Shown one piece after another: positions 35,801-44,929 of a stretch of 64,000 nucleotides of DNA; position 1 is the stretch's first letter, and each line of letters begins with the position of its first letter. The notes below the pieces were generated by a model that was not told the origin of the DNA, searched no databases, and saw nothing but the letters and a program-made list of their open reading frames with translations. This DNA is from Rhea pennata (Eukaryota; Chordata; Aves; Rheiformes; Rheidae). Where the stretch lies: NCBI RefSeq assembly GCF_028389875.1, contig NC_084678.1, forward strand, positions 15,158,899 through 15,222,898. The letters are read 5' to 3'. A program made the position numbers and the translations under genes.

Positions 35801-36086
35801 GCCAGCAGCTCAGGGAGCTCGAGGGCACCGTGTGGTCGGACATCGAGCTGGGCCGACAGTTGCTTTGCTGGGTTGCACCAGCTGAGGACTGGGCCCAGTT
35901 TGGGGAGTGCTCTAACAGATGTCTTTGTGGCTGCAGGTGCTGGGAACCGCCTTCTTTATAGTCGCCTGTTTACTTTACAAACCGCCACCGGCAGAATCCG
36001 CTCCGGGAAGCTCAGGCACGTCTGAAAATGGCAACTGTGACCTCCAGAAAAGCAAACCTTCGCTCCAGACTGAAGAGGATATATAG
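23045..36086 (+). CDS. SLCO4A1: Solute carrier organic anion transporter 4A1 (OATP4A1), complete coding region in 11 exons
   Basis: Joined coding segments: 23045-23858, 24977-25067, 26140-26261, 27235-27346, 31183-31337, 31997-32192, 32838-33000, 33430-33602, 33947-34011, 34758-34906 and 35937-36086. They total 2,190 bases, or 729 residues plus stop, against 722 in human OATP4A1. All introns are GT-AG and all junction phases agree. The protein has a long hydrophilic N terminus (about 1-108), 12 predicted membrane helices, the OATP superfamily signature ([11 protein letters not shown], 311-321) before TM6, and a ten-cysteine Kazal-like extracellular loop (about 510-579) between TM9 and TM10. 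The family mediates sodium-independent uptake of amphipathic anions across the plasma membrane; the mammalian 4A1 member carries thyroid hormones, prostaglandins and steroid sulfates. Assignment to 4A1 rather than other OATPs rests on near-identity to the human protein across TM1-TM3 and TM7-TM9 and on adjacency to NTSR1. I see no frameshift or premature stop. Confidence 0.97.
23859..24976 (+). other. SLCO4A1: SLCO4A1 intron 2
   Basis: A GT-AG intron of 1,118 bases ending in a C/T-rich tract and TTTTCAG. It contains a GC-rich patch near 24,700-24,800 but no recognisable element. Confidence 0.9.
24977..25067 (+). CDS. SLCO4A1: SLCO4A1 coding exon 2
   Basis: A 91-base exon encoding residues 272-302 (split codons at both ends). 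It contains [19 protein letters not shown], the TM5 region, and NIYTEIGRE leading into extracellular loop 3. The donor is GCAGAGA|GTAAGT. The human protein has the same [14 protein letters not shown] core. Confidence 0.94.
25068..26139 (+). other. SLCO4A1: SLCO4A1 intron 3
   Basis: A GT-AG intron of 1,072 bases, with an acceptor tract rich in T/C ending TTCTTACAG. No element is recognised inside; a 222-codon chance ORF runs through it into the next exon in another frame. Confidence 0.9.
26140..26261 (+). CDS. SLCO4A1: SLCO4A1 coding exon 3, carries the OATP signature
   Basis: A 122-base exon encoding residues 302-343. It contains the OATP family signature (W312, G314, W316, W317, G319, F320, L321) at the boundary of extracellular loop 3 and TM6, then TM6 ([17 protein letters not shown]). 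The donor is CTCCCAG|GTACGT. Confidence 0.95.
26262..27234 (+). other. SLCO4A1: SLCO4A1 intron 4
   Basis: A GT-AG intron of 973 bases ending CTGGTTTTCAG. A 233-codon open frame (26,402-27,103) has no recognisable similarity and is taken as chance. Confidence 0.9.
27235..27346 (+). CDS. SLCO4A1: SLCO4A1 coding exon 4
   Basis: A 112-base exon encoding residues 343-380, the large cytoplasmic loop between TM6 and TM7 ([17 protein letters not shown], then [13 protein letters not shown]). The human counterpart has the same HQLKDS and PDFGKT elements. The donor is GCCCCG|GTGAGA. Confidence 0.93.
27347..31182 (+). other. SLCO4A1: SLCO4A1 intron 5
   Basis: The longest internal intron, 3,836 bases, GT-AG, ending TATCCTTGCCAG. 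A direct 13-base duplication (TCATCTTTCTGCA) lies at 30,771-30,796. No repeat family or hidden coding exon was recognised. Confidence 0.88.
31183..31337 (+). CDS. SLCO4A1: SLCO4A1 coding exon 5
   Basis: A 155-base exon encoding residues 380-432: TM7 ([20 protein letters not shown]) and the loop with [18 protein letters not shown] leading into TM8. Nearly identical to the human protein. The donor is TTTTTCG|GTATGG. The frame stays open past the donor for a further 585 bases. Confidence 0.94.
31338..31996 (+). other. SLCO4A1: SLCO4A1 intron 6
   Basis: A GT-AG intron of 659 bases with a T-rich tract ending TTTTTTCAG. The exon 5 reading frame continues open into it as far as a stop at 31,922-31,924, so retention would give a truncated protein with a long unrelated tail. 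Confidence 0.9.
31997..32192 (+). CDS. SLCO4A1: SLCO4A1 coding exon 6
   Basis: A 196-base exon encoding residues 432-497: TM8 ([19 protein letters not shown]), a cytoplasmic loop, TM9 ([20 protein letters not shown]) and the start of extracellular loop 5 ([16 protein letters not shown]). The donor is GGGGAAG|GTAATA. Confidence 0.95.
32193..32837 (+). other. SLCO4A1: SLCO4A1 intron 7
   Basis: A GT-AG intron of 645 bases with a C/T-rich stretch and acceptor GTGTTTCTCCAG. No element recognised. Confidence 0.9.
32838..33000 (+). CDS. SLCO4A1: SLCO4A1 coding exon 7, first part of the Kazal-like loop
   Basis: A 163-base exon encoding residues 497-551. It holds a glycosylation sequon (N505-L-S) and cysteines 510, 514, 516 and on through [17 protein letters not shown], the Kazal-like part of extracellular loop 5. 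It ends in phase 0 at GGCAAGAAG|GTACGT. Confidence 0.94.
33001..33429 (+). other. SLCO4A1: SLCO4A1 intron 8
   Basis: A GT-AG intron of 429 bases ending CATTCGTTCCCCAG. No element recognised. Confidence 0.88.
33430..33602 (+). CDS. SLCO4A1: SLCO4A1 coding exon 8
   Basis: A 173-base exon encoding residues 552-609. It completes the cysteine-rich loop (C556, C558, C575, C579; ten cysteines in the loop overall) and encodes TM10 ([20 protein letters not shown]). The human protein has the same [15 protein letters not shown] end. The donor is CTGCG|GTAAGC. Confidence 0.94.
33603..33946 (+). other. SLCO4A1: SLCO4A1 intron 9, with T23 polypyrimidine tract
   Basis: A GT-AG intron of only 344 bases. 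An uninterrupted run of 23 T (33,915-33,937) forms most of the polypyrimidine tract before GTTCCTTAG at 33,946. The middle of the intron is GC-rich. Confidence 0.9.
33947..34011 (+). CDS. SLCO4A1: SLCO4A1 coding exon 9
   Basis: A short 65-base exon encoding residues 609-631 ([19 protein letters not shown]), the cytoplasmic link after TM10 and the start of TM11. Almost the same as human [19 protein letters not shown]. The donor ACTCTAG|GTAGAG is weaker than the others. Confidence 0.92.
34012..34757 (+). other. SLCO4A1: SLCO4A1 intron 10
   Basis: A GT-AG intron of 746 bases ending CTCTCCCCGCAG. Nothing recognisable inside. Confidence 0.9.
34758..34906 (+). CDS. SLCO4A1: SLCO4A1 coding exon 10
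   Basis: A 149-base exon encoding residues 631-680: TM11 ([20 protein letters not shown]), an extracellular loop with paired cysteines (DQCGEQGSC), and [18 protein letters not shown] entering TM12. The donor is TACAAG|GTGATG, with a weak +4 to +6. Confidence 0.94.
34907..35936 (+). other. SLCO4A1: SLCO4A1 intron 11
   Basis: A GT-AG intron of 1,030 bases ending TTTGTGGCTGCAG. No recognised element. Confidence 0.9.
35937..36086 (+). CDS. SLCO4A1: SLCO4A1 coding exon 11 (last) with stop codon
   Basis: A 150-base coding part encoding residues 681-729 and TAG at 36,084-36,086. TM12 is [15 protein letters not shown], followed by a Ser/Pro/Asn-rich cytoplasmic tail of about 34 residues ending in EEDI. 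The tail is the least conserved part compared with human; it contains [10 protein letters not shown] where human has a DSQLQSSV end, so a C-terminal PDZ-type motif is not obvious here. Confidence 0.93.
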   Translation: MLGTAFFIVACLLYKPPPAESAPGSSGTSENGNCDLQKSKPSLQTEEDI

Positions 36087-38056
36087 CACTATAAACGTGC
36101 AAGTGACTGTATCTTTTGGTCTCAAAAATACTATGACAAGACATTATTCAGATCCTAGAATTTTTTAATTAATAGTAATATTAATGCTTTTTTAGCTCAA
36201 AAAGGGTAATTTAATTAACCACTGATGTGCTTGCTATTTTCTTAACAGCAGAGGCACATCCAAAGTTGTGTGCTGATGCCATGTGCAGTTATTTAATTTT
36301 ATTTAAAGAAAGGGCTACTCTAGCTTGATTCCATGTCTGTAACATGCAAGGACCACATCCCCCACTAGTGGAAGTAGGCCCCGGTAACTCCAGTGGAGCA
36401 CGCGTGGTTTAAACCACAAGAGGACCTGGTCCCTAATGTCTTGATGTTAAAGCCAAAGCTTGCGTTGATGCTTCTTAGGCCGGAAAAGAGAGCTGCTGTC
36501 CTGCAATCTGCGTTGCAGAGAGGACAACTGACCCTTAAACTACTGTATGCAAAGCAGGCAGCCCAGAGGGTGTCTTCTTTCTCCCCGTGACACATCCAGC
36601 GTTGCTTGCCACCCGTGCCGGTGTGCTCTGGCTTTGCTGAACTCTTCCGTTCAGCATCTAATTATGAGAGCTCGTATTACTGTGCAACAGGAGATGGGTT
36701 TAAGCTGGGATTTGTCTAGAAAATTCATCAGTACACTACAGGCAGCAACCCCTGAGTACTGTCAAATGCTGTACTTTCCCTGCCTGGTTTCCCTTGCAGG
36801 ATTTACGGCACGGTGACACCTCATTTTTGTTGTGTTGGTTAAAGATGATGTCTTGTGTAATGTACTGTACAGAACTTGAACCTAATTCTTGCTATTGTTC
36901 ACTGGATGCTGTGCTGTGGGGTGCTGGAACACATGAAATACGGATCTATGCAAAGCTGCTCTTTATTTGCTCTGTAAAGACGTTGTTTTGGGGTACATGT
37001 GAAAAAATAGAATGAATTTAATTTTTTCTCTAGACTGCTAGCTTAAGGGAGAGGTGCTGGACTGTGTGAAGTAGGTGCTGGATTGTAACCGGCCCGTTGT
37101 TTGCAATTAGAGAGACCGGTGTTCTCAAAATGGCCTTCAAATGTGCACTCGCAATATTGAACGTATGTTATTTCTAAGGAGTAACAGGATTTTGGTGTCC
37201 AACAGCATACGTCTGAGTTCCAGACTTCCCAAAGCATCTCTCCAGTCAGGCCAGTTTGTTGCTTGTTCTGCCTATATTTGCACAGACAAAAATCGCAGGT
37301 ACAACTCTGGGGCTGGGCGAAGGCCGGTGGGAAGACTGGGGCCGCCCCCGGGAATCCTGTATGAAACCCGCTCACCGGGGCAGGACGTGCAGCGCTGAGC
37401 TGCGTAGCTGGCGCTGATTTTGTGCCAGGTGCTATTTAGAATTTCTTTGTAGATACTTTGTATATTTTGTATATTTATGTTTTGGTAAGCGGACACCGAA
37501 TGGGAAGCTGGTTTGAGTTTGTTATCAAAGGACCAAATCTGTTCCAAGCGAAGGCAAAGCCTACTCGAGGTTGAGCCTCCCCCCTTGCAAATGGGGAGCA
37601 CAGTGCTGGGGGTGTAGACGAGGCTGAGGTCAATCTCCATGCCCTGAGCGTCTTTAACGAAAGCAAACCTCTTCCACTCGCAGATCCTCTTCAACCAAAG
37701 CCCGGGAGCTAGCTTGCCCTTTCCAAAGTCCAGATTTGCCACCCGTTGTCCAGCGCTGGAAGCGTCTCCAGTAACATAGTCACTGCTAAAAAACCTGGGA
37801 GTGCTGATAGTGGGGTGGGGGGTGGGACACAAGTGCCAAAACGTGTTCATAACCTTCGGCGGGTTTCGTAGCCATGTGCACACAAGAGCCTGTCCCTGCA
37901 GCCCTGTCCCAGCGACCACCCTTCGCAGCTTGCGGACACTTCGGCTACAAGCAGGGATCTTTAGAAGGGGGAAATGCATGAATGTATTTTGGGAGCATAT
38001 TTGATGTGTGATGTATTTATGAAAGGTAGAAGCTGTATTGGTTTTTTAATATATAC

Positions 38057-38091
<35 letters not shown>

Positions 38092-38375
38092 AATGGACAT
38101 TGCAATGCAATTCTGGTGTTTATAAAATGGGCTTTATCTGAATGTGTGTTTCAAGAGCAAAAGAAACCTTACAGGATGCTGGTGGTTTATTATGTCAATG
38201 AGAGACTGAAAAGTCATGGGCTTGATTAAGTAACAAAAATGTGTTCTTATTCCATAAACATGTTATGTAGGGATACAAGTAATTTAAAAAAAAATCTATT
38301 TGAAAGTATGTTTCCTGGTCTTGTATAAAGTATTATATTGCTATAAAAGGAATAGAAATATAACCAATATTTCAC
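36087..38375 (+). other. SLCO4A1: SLCO4A1 3' untranslated region (predicted extent)
   Basis: AT-rich DNA continues after the stop for over 2 kb. I found no canonical AATAAA here. TATAAA variants occur at 38,121-38,126, 38,324-38,329 and 38,342-38,347, the last two followed by a GT/T-rich stretch at about 38,376-38,400. The UTR includes a TA microsatellite. A 235-codon minus-strand open frame (37,272-37,979) overlaps it and is unexplained. The end point is an estimate. Confidence 0.5.
38048..38093. repeat. (AT)n microsatellite in SLCO4A1 3' UTR
   Basis: A 46-base stretch of TA/ATA units, with an uninterrupted AT run of roughly 24 bases in its second half. Self-complementary, so it could fold in RNA. 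Confidence 0.9.
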
Positions 38376-38400
38376 GGGTACTTTTGTGCATGTCTTTCAT
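38324..38400 (+). terminator. SLCO4A1: Possible SLCO4A1 polyadenylation region (variant TATAAA signals)
   Basis: Two TATAAA variants (38,324 and 38,342) stand upstream of a T/GT-rich element (ACTTTTGTGCATGTCTTTC). TATAAA is a known but weaker poly(A) signal. With no AATAAA nearby, this is the best candidate seen. Confidence 0.3.
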
Positions 38401-39429
38401 CAGCTTTCCCTTGCTCTGAGGTCCCCAGCAGCTGGAGACCTTCCAAGCCGTGGTCACTGCAGATCAAGCTGGACCCAGCGTACAGGGTCCTTGAGGCTTT
38501 TCCCTTTTTACCACCTCATACCGGTGCCTGAGCTGGGCTAATGAGGAACCTGAGACCCCACCCCACGAGGCAAGTTTGGATTTAGGTCTGTGTTTAAATC
38601 GAAGTGTTAAACTTGGCATCTCTGGGATAGGGAGCTCCAAGTAGCGCCGTGGCGCTTGCCGAACTGTAGGTCTGCTTGATACGCCGTGGGTTTGTGTCTT
38701 CTGCTGGCCTGTCCTCTCCTCCGGATAAGAAGGAGGGCACTGCCTCTGAAAGGCAAAGTGAGGTTTCGGGTTGTTAAGGAAGAAGAACCAAGGGGGAAAG
38801 AGAAGTAACTTGGTGCCACTCGTTTACACACAGAGCAAGGCCGCTGAAGCCACCGAGCTTCTCCCAGACCTGCCCTACGCAAAGGAGGTCAAAGTCCTGT
38901 GCCACATAATTTGCCTTAGGGCTGGTTCCTTCTGTTAAAGGGTACAGATAAACAGTGCTTGGTATCGAAGACAACCAACGGGGAACAAAAACAAATGAGC
39001 ACACGCAAGCGAGTCCAAGCAGGAAGAACGGACTGCTCTTTATTGTAGGAAAAAAACAAGGCAATCAACGGGCTGTTCTCCCAGAGCAGAGAGTTTGTGT
39101 AGAAGCTTCCTGCAGATTTTAAAATGATGGTGAAGAAAACCTCTGAACAGCTGATTCGGCGGCGTTCGCTGTCCTTTCTCCCCTGCCACGAGTCCTCTCG
39201 GCGCCGGTGCGGGGCTCCCTGCCCTGCGGGTCCAGCCGCGCTTGCGCTTCCCCGGGGATTCCCACGCTTCATCCCTACGTTACGCCCCAGGGCTTCATTT
39301 TTTCCTTTGATTGAAACAGGAGTAAGCGTACGTAATTCACTTTTCATACTTGGATTCATCTAGTTCAGCAAAGAGCCTGGAGGGAAAAAAAAAAAAAAAA
39401 AAAAACTTCCTTTTTTCTGCGGGTCGGAG
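38401..39429. other. Intergenic DNA, possible minus-strand poly(A) signal
   Basis: On the minus strand, AATAAA (39,044 down to 39,039) is followed at the usual distance by a GT/T-rich stretch (about 39,013 down to 38,982). That would suit the 3' end of a minus-strand transcript starting in the CpG island to the right. A run of 21 A at 39,385-39,405 interrupts the region. No protein recognised. Confidence 0.35.
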
Positions 39430-40900
39430 CTGCATGCTCCGATCGCGTCTAACTGCCAGGTGCTGAGGGCAGCGTTCCCCGGGTGCTGCCTGTCCGGCGC
39501 CGGACTCCGCGCGGCTCCGGGGCCGGGGCCGTGCCGCTAGATGGCAATGCAGGCGGCAGCTTGGCAGAGCCGCGCGGCGGAAAGCAGCTCCGCGACTTTT
39601 CCCGAGCAGCGTCGACTCTGCGCGCTGGCTCGGAGCGAGCGCTGGTTCTTCTAGGTGAAGCCCGCGTAGCAGATCGATGTGTCGTGTTGCGGATTTACAC
39701 CGGGGAACTTGCAAATGTATTTTAAAAGACACAAATAAGGTCTTAATAAGGTCTTGATTTGCGTGTCTGAAGCAGTCCATATCATCGTACATTGGAGTTT
39801 TTATCTGCTCACCTATTTTTTCCCCATTGCAAAGCGGCTCCGGCAGTTACCAGCCAGTCTCCATGAGCGGTAACGGCAGGTGCCGGCGGGGAGGCTCCCG
39901 GCAGCCGGTGTGTTTCCTCCCAGAAGCCGGGAGCTGAGACTGCACCGAAACCCTGGCCGGGTCCGCTCCTCTCCGGGTGAACTGGAAGCGCCTCCTGCGC
40001 TCCTGGAGACCGAGATGTCTCAGCTGCCGGTGCAGCTCAGATGCAGAGATGCCCCGTGTCTGCACAGGAGAGCAGGTGCTGGAAGAAATCACAAAAACGG
40101 GTCTAAGCGAAGGAGGAAAAAATACGTGCAGATCCGTCTATCACCCTGGGTGCTCCTTAAAGCATAATCTAAATACAGAATCGAGTGGGATTACTCTGTG
40201 GAAGAGAAAGCTGTTTTCTGCATGCTTTCAGTGCAGGGTCCTGTGGCGTGCGCTTGCACAAGCACGTAAACCTGGCAACGCTGCTGATGCTCCCGGGCAC
40301 TGGGGAGAGGCGCGTGGGGGTGTGCGACACGGGCCGAGCTCTTCGAGGGGGCTGTGCCGCGGGTGCCCCGCGGGCAGGCTGCCTTCGGCGGCCGCGGGAG
40401 CGCACCCCGCAGGGCTCGGCTCCCCTTGCCTCGCGCGGGCTGCAGGCAGCGCAGCTGCACAGAGCGAAAAGCAGCAGCGAGAGAAGGATTAAGCTCCAGG
40501 AGGACAAAATCTTTTACTGCTCCGCAGGACGTCCTTGCCTAATCAGCGCCGAGCTGATCCGGCGCGGCCAGGAGTCGCCCGGAGGCAGGGGCACCGGGAT
40601 GAGCCCCCCGGCGCCGTCCCAGACGGAGCCTCTCCCGCGCGGGGAAGCAGAGCTCCGATAAAATTAATCTTGCAGCAGCTCGGTGCAACCCCAGCGCGGC
40701 AGTAGCTATAGGACCTGTAGCTCTGGGCACCAGCGTCGGCCGCACTGACGCGCCCCGGTTCTGGCTAACACGAGAAATGCGCTCGCTCCCTCCTCTAGCA
40801 AGCTGGGCTAGAAACGCCGCGTCCGCTCCGAGCGGCGCGCAGACAGTCACCCGTGAATCCCGAGCCGTCCCGGCCTTCGCAGCATCACGGATCAAACCTC
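39430..40900. promoter_or_regulatory. Orphan CpG-rich region downstream of SLCO4A1
   Basis: CpG-dense blocks at about 39,430-39,670, 39,840-40,000 and 40,290-40,880 are separated by less dense DNA. Open frames on both strands (up to 171 codons) have no recognised similarity. It may be a promoter for a non-coding or unannotated gene; no exon can be placed with confidence. Confidence 0.45.
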
Positions 40901-41834
40901 CCCAGCAGTTAAATCGAGCCGCCCAAGCAATATCGAGGCGAGCTACCTGCAACCTGTGCGTGTCTGCATCTCAGGGCGGGAGGGAGGGCAGTTCGGGACG
41001 TGCTGGTGTGCACGCGTGGTTCGTCTTTGCTTGAGAACATCCTAAAAACCTCATTCTTCTCTTTTCCATGTGATAATTCACAATTCCTAACCAGCAAGCC
41101 TGGAAGATGATTCGGGTTTGTGTGATCCGTTGAAGGTGACCTCACTTGGATCAGCTCCAGGATTTCACAAAAATCTGGTAACCGGGAGCCAAACCGGGGT
41201 GCTCCTCGGGGGCACGAGCTGGCTGGCTGCAGGGTAGGGGAAAAAAGCTGCAGTGCAGGTATTTTACTAATCTAATTAGGCAAAAAGCCCACCATTAGGG
41301 CACGGTGTGTCTAATTGAGCAGCGTCCCCCCGAAACGCGAGGTTGCTCTCATAACATTGCTGGCAGTTGCAAACATGTTGCTTTATCTGCAAGGTGCATC
41401 TCATTTGTGTCTTTACAAAATGCTTTGCATTTTTATTTGAATATTAGTGATGAAAGGAAAGTGGGGAGACAGGAGAAAAATCCTGAATACAAAATAATGC
41501 GAGAGTCTTGGAAAGTGACTTTGCTACTTTTTTGTGCATCGTTAGTACTGAAAGGGAGCAATAATTTCTTCCTATCTCATAATGATTGTAAAGGTCTTGG
41601 TATTTTTTCCACATCTGAATGAGAACAAAATGTTAGTCTTTGGGGCTTTAATGTGTTGAAAACCTGGACACATTCATTCCTACCAAAATTAATCACAATT
41701 TTATATTTCCACTATGTTTCTTTTCCTTTTTTTCAGTTTTATTACAAATAGCTAAATGAAAATTAAGCCAAGAATTTGCATATAATAAAAAGATCCTCTA
41801 AAAATTTCAAATCCTCTGTTTTTTTTCCCTCCAG

Positions 41835-41966
41835 GAAACTTTCCAAATGGCAAAATTGTTATCAAAACTGAGCCTTTCCCACCAAAAACTTGGTTTAATG
41901 ACTCAGACGGCCGACGCTCGAAGCGGCTGCCCTACCTAACTCCAGCCAGGCGAGTGAAAGCCCGGG
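41835..41966 (+). other. Exon-like open segment of unknown origin
   Basis: A T8CCCTCCAG acceptor-like sequence at 41,819-41,834 precedes a 132-base segment and a GG|GTGAGG donor-like site. In the frame read as (x)GA-AAC-TTT it is open and translates to NFPNGKIVIKTEPFPPKTW, then FNDSDGRRSKRLPYLTP and beyond. It contains an IKTEP motif of the psi-K-x-E sumoylation type and a basic RRSKR. The length divides by three, so the exon would be symmetric in phase. The frame continues past the donor to a stop at 42,116-42,118. I do not recognise the protein, and chance is quite possible. Confidence 0.25.
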
Positions 41967-42830
41967 GTGAGGACAAGGCTCGGGAAAGCCCTGCGCTCAC
42001 GGCGGACCCCGCGGGGACCCGGGTCCCGCTGGCTGCGCCCGCGCTTCGGCTCTCTCCGGGAGCCAGGACCCTTCCAAATGGTGAAAAAAACATTTCGTTC
42101 TTCAAGCATTTGCGTTAAGGAAAAATCGCGGAGCAGGGTAAGTAGCGCCAGACACAACTGGTTGAGTTTTGTGCTCGGCTCTACGTAACCTTTGCTCCAT
42201 TCTGTTTCTGCTTTTTTTTTCTTTTTATTTTTGAGGGACAGAAAATCACTCCCAAGAAGCATTTGCAAGCAGCTATATTTACAGAGTTATTTTTGCACTC
42301 GTTTACTCCAAAGCGAAGCGGTGGGAAAGGCCCTGCGACTGGCTCCATCGCGGTCGGACTGACCGACAAGCTGCCCGATGCACGCGTTTCCCGGGCGCCG
42401 CTATTTTCGTTTGGCATTTGTCTGACATTTCGCGTTCGTTCGGCACGTTTCCTCCCTAACGCCTGCCTCCCTGGCGCCGCCCGCGCTTTTCAGTTCGGTG
42501 CGGGAGAGAAACCAAGGGCTTAAAGGGTTTTAAAGAAATGCAGCGTGGGTTATCACCCATTCCTGCTCGTCTGCCCTAAACCTCGCCGAACCCCCATCCC
42601 GGGTCCCGAACCCCCTCCCCGGGCCCCGCTGACGGCGGGTGCAAGCGCCCCGAGGCCTCCCACGGCGCTCCGGCCCCTCCGGGGACAGCGCGGGCTCCGG
42701 AGGGGCCGCAGCGGGTTTCACGGCACAGCCCTCCACCTTGCCGTCCCTGCGGCCTCAGCGGTCGGTATCGCATACGGCAAGAAGCGGGAGCGGGAATGCG
42801 CGCAAAGAGCGGGAGGGAGAAACAGCCGAG
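41900..42830. promoter_or_regulatory. Orphan CpG-rich region
   Basis: CpG-dense blocks at about 41,905-42,080 and 42,300-42,830, with GGGCGCCG and CCGGGCCCCG words, between AT-rich flanks. No conserved protein is recognised in the overlapping open frames. Limits by eye. Confidence 0.45.
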
Positions 42831-44929
42831 ACCGAAAGCTCAGGTTATGAATTAAAGACAGTGGAAATGTGATTACTGGAGAAACCAGCGGAGAGCACGC
42901 AAATGCTAAAACAAATTAAACAGGGAGCACTCATTAGGTATTCCCATATTTGCTTCCTTAATATCCTGTTTATATAGATGAATCTAAATACAATATGTAC
43001 TTTTAAGGGAGCAAAAATTACTCCCCCTGCCCCCACGGCAAGTGGTTTTTCTTAATTCTTTTTAATGTGCATATGTAATTAAAACTCCTAAGCCGCTTGA
43101 AGAAGTGAAAACATACCATTTCCTACCTGCAGCCGACCGAACGTTATAATTGAAGCAGGCAATTAATAAGACACCGGAGCGAGATCATTCAAGTAACCTT
43201 TCCTCTGTGCCCCGGCTGCCACCGGCAACGTAACGGGCTTTCCTTTCCTTCCTGCCACCCCGAGTTCTCCAGCTCACAGTTTCTCGTGGACGTAAAAGAT
43301 AGGCAATTCGGACAGAGCCCTTGCTGTCATCCCTGTGGGTAAATGCACTTGCTGCAGCTTCCCTTAGCACAGCCCTGCACCAGAGGAAGAGCCTAAAACC
43401 GCCCCGCTTCGCTCTCCCACTGCCTAATTAGGCCTTAAAAACCTGGGCGATGACAGTAAATGGGCCCAGACTGGAGGTCACCTCAACGTTGGAGAAGATC
43501 AAAGCTAGATCAAAGCTAAATTTTGACTTCCTATAACGTGAAGACCAGGTACATTAACTCGACATGCTGTATCAGATCCAAGTGCTGCCAGACCCTGGCA
43601 GGTTCAGGTCCGAGTACAGACCAGCTCACGCACACGTCTTCATGCGTTCACTTAATGTTAAGAGCATTAGGTTTGAAATGAGACCTGCGGAAGGCTCCAT
43701 GTGAGTTTAACTCCTGCCGAGTTAAACGGAGCAGGTGCTTACGGGCTTTGCTGCGGCTCGGTCTAGCACTCGAATCCATCCCCGATCAGCCCCGAAATTC
43801 TGTGCCTGCAAAAATCTCCTGCCAACTGAAAAGTTTTACTTCCCTTTTAGCAAGGGAAAGTGAGAGAGGCACGATGAGCACAAAGAACTCCTCTGGGCCA
43901 AAACCACACACATGGAAACCAAGTTTATTTTACTCGCTTGGTTCCTTTAAGCACTACCCTACTGCAGGAGCTGCCAGGTACCAGCACGCACATGGTGCAA
44001 CCAGGAGCCCCTGGAGAAGGGAAACGCCTGCAGACCCTATGACTGCAGGGCCAGGGAGCGGTGGGAGAAATCGGGGAGGGAAATGTGATTATTCCATTCC
44101 TCCACGTTCATACAGTACGAATTACGTTCCTATTGATGCACCGTTCATCAGCTGCTCCTAAGAAAGGAGAAGTGAAGGAGAAGGAGAAGGTTTTACTCTT
44201 TGGTGAGTAAAACCTGCTGCTACTGGGTTTTCACCAGGTCTTCAGAAGTGCTCTGTATTCCAGTTTTGCTGTTCAAAGAATAAACAAGCAAAGAATAAAA
44301 TATTTAGGGGATCCCTTAGCTACAGAGAGCAAAGGAGCTTCCAAAAATCCCGCACATTTTGTCCTCTGGCAGCAGCGGTGCTGTAGCAGCTTTGCATGGC
44401 CCTTGCCCAGCTGCCAGTACTGAGATTTCCCCATGGGTTTATGTACAGTATTATATGTTGCATTTGGAGCTGCTAATTTTGATAATATCAACACTGTAAT
44501 TAGAAGGAACAAGCGCAGGAAGAAAAGCTCTCCCGCAGCGTCCGGGGAAATCATTCAGCTTGCTCGTGATTTCCCCTAGCTTGCTTTATCTGATCAGTGA
44601 CTGCAGTAAATAAACATGCTTGTACATAAATTCTCAACATCCAGCTTCTCCCAAAAGCAAATTCTCCACCGAGAGAATATATATATAAAAAAATCATCAT
44701 TTGATGCTGTAAGTGGCAAAAAAATTACTTGACATTTTTCATTGTGAATATCAAGATTGTTTCCCTGCCATTGCAAATCCCTGAGGATGTATTATGCCTG
44801 GTTATCTCTGTTCAACACATTTCACGGGAGGACATGTTATAAGAGAGGCAAGATTGACAAAAATAAAAATTCACTTGAATGCACAAGGCAGATCCATTCC
44901 TTGTTTGGCAGGCTCTGGCAACTGATACT
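42831..44929. other. Intergenic DNA, nothing recognised
   Basis: Mostly AT-rich, with a short direct repeat (GATCAAAGCTA twice) at about 43,497-43,518 and several homeodomain-type TAATTA/CTAATTAGG words, for example near 43,425. No gene or repeat family recognised. Confidence 0.45.
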
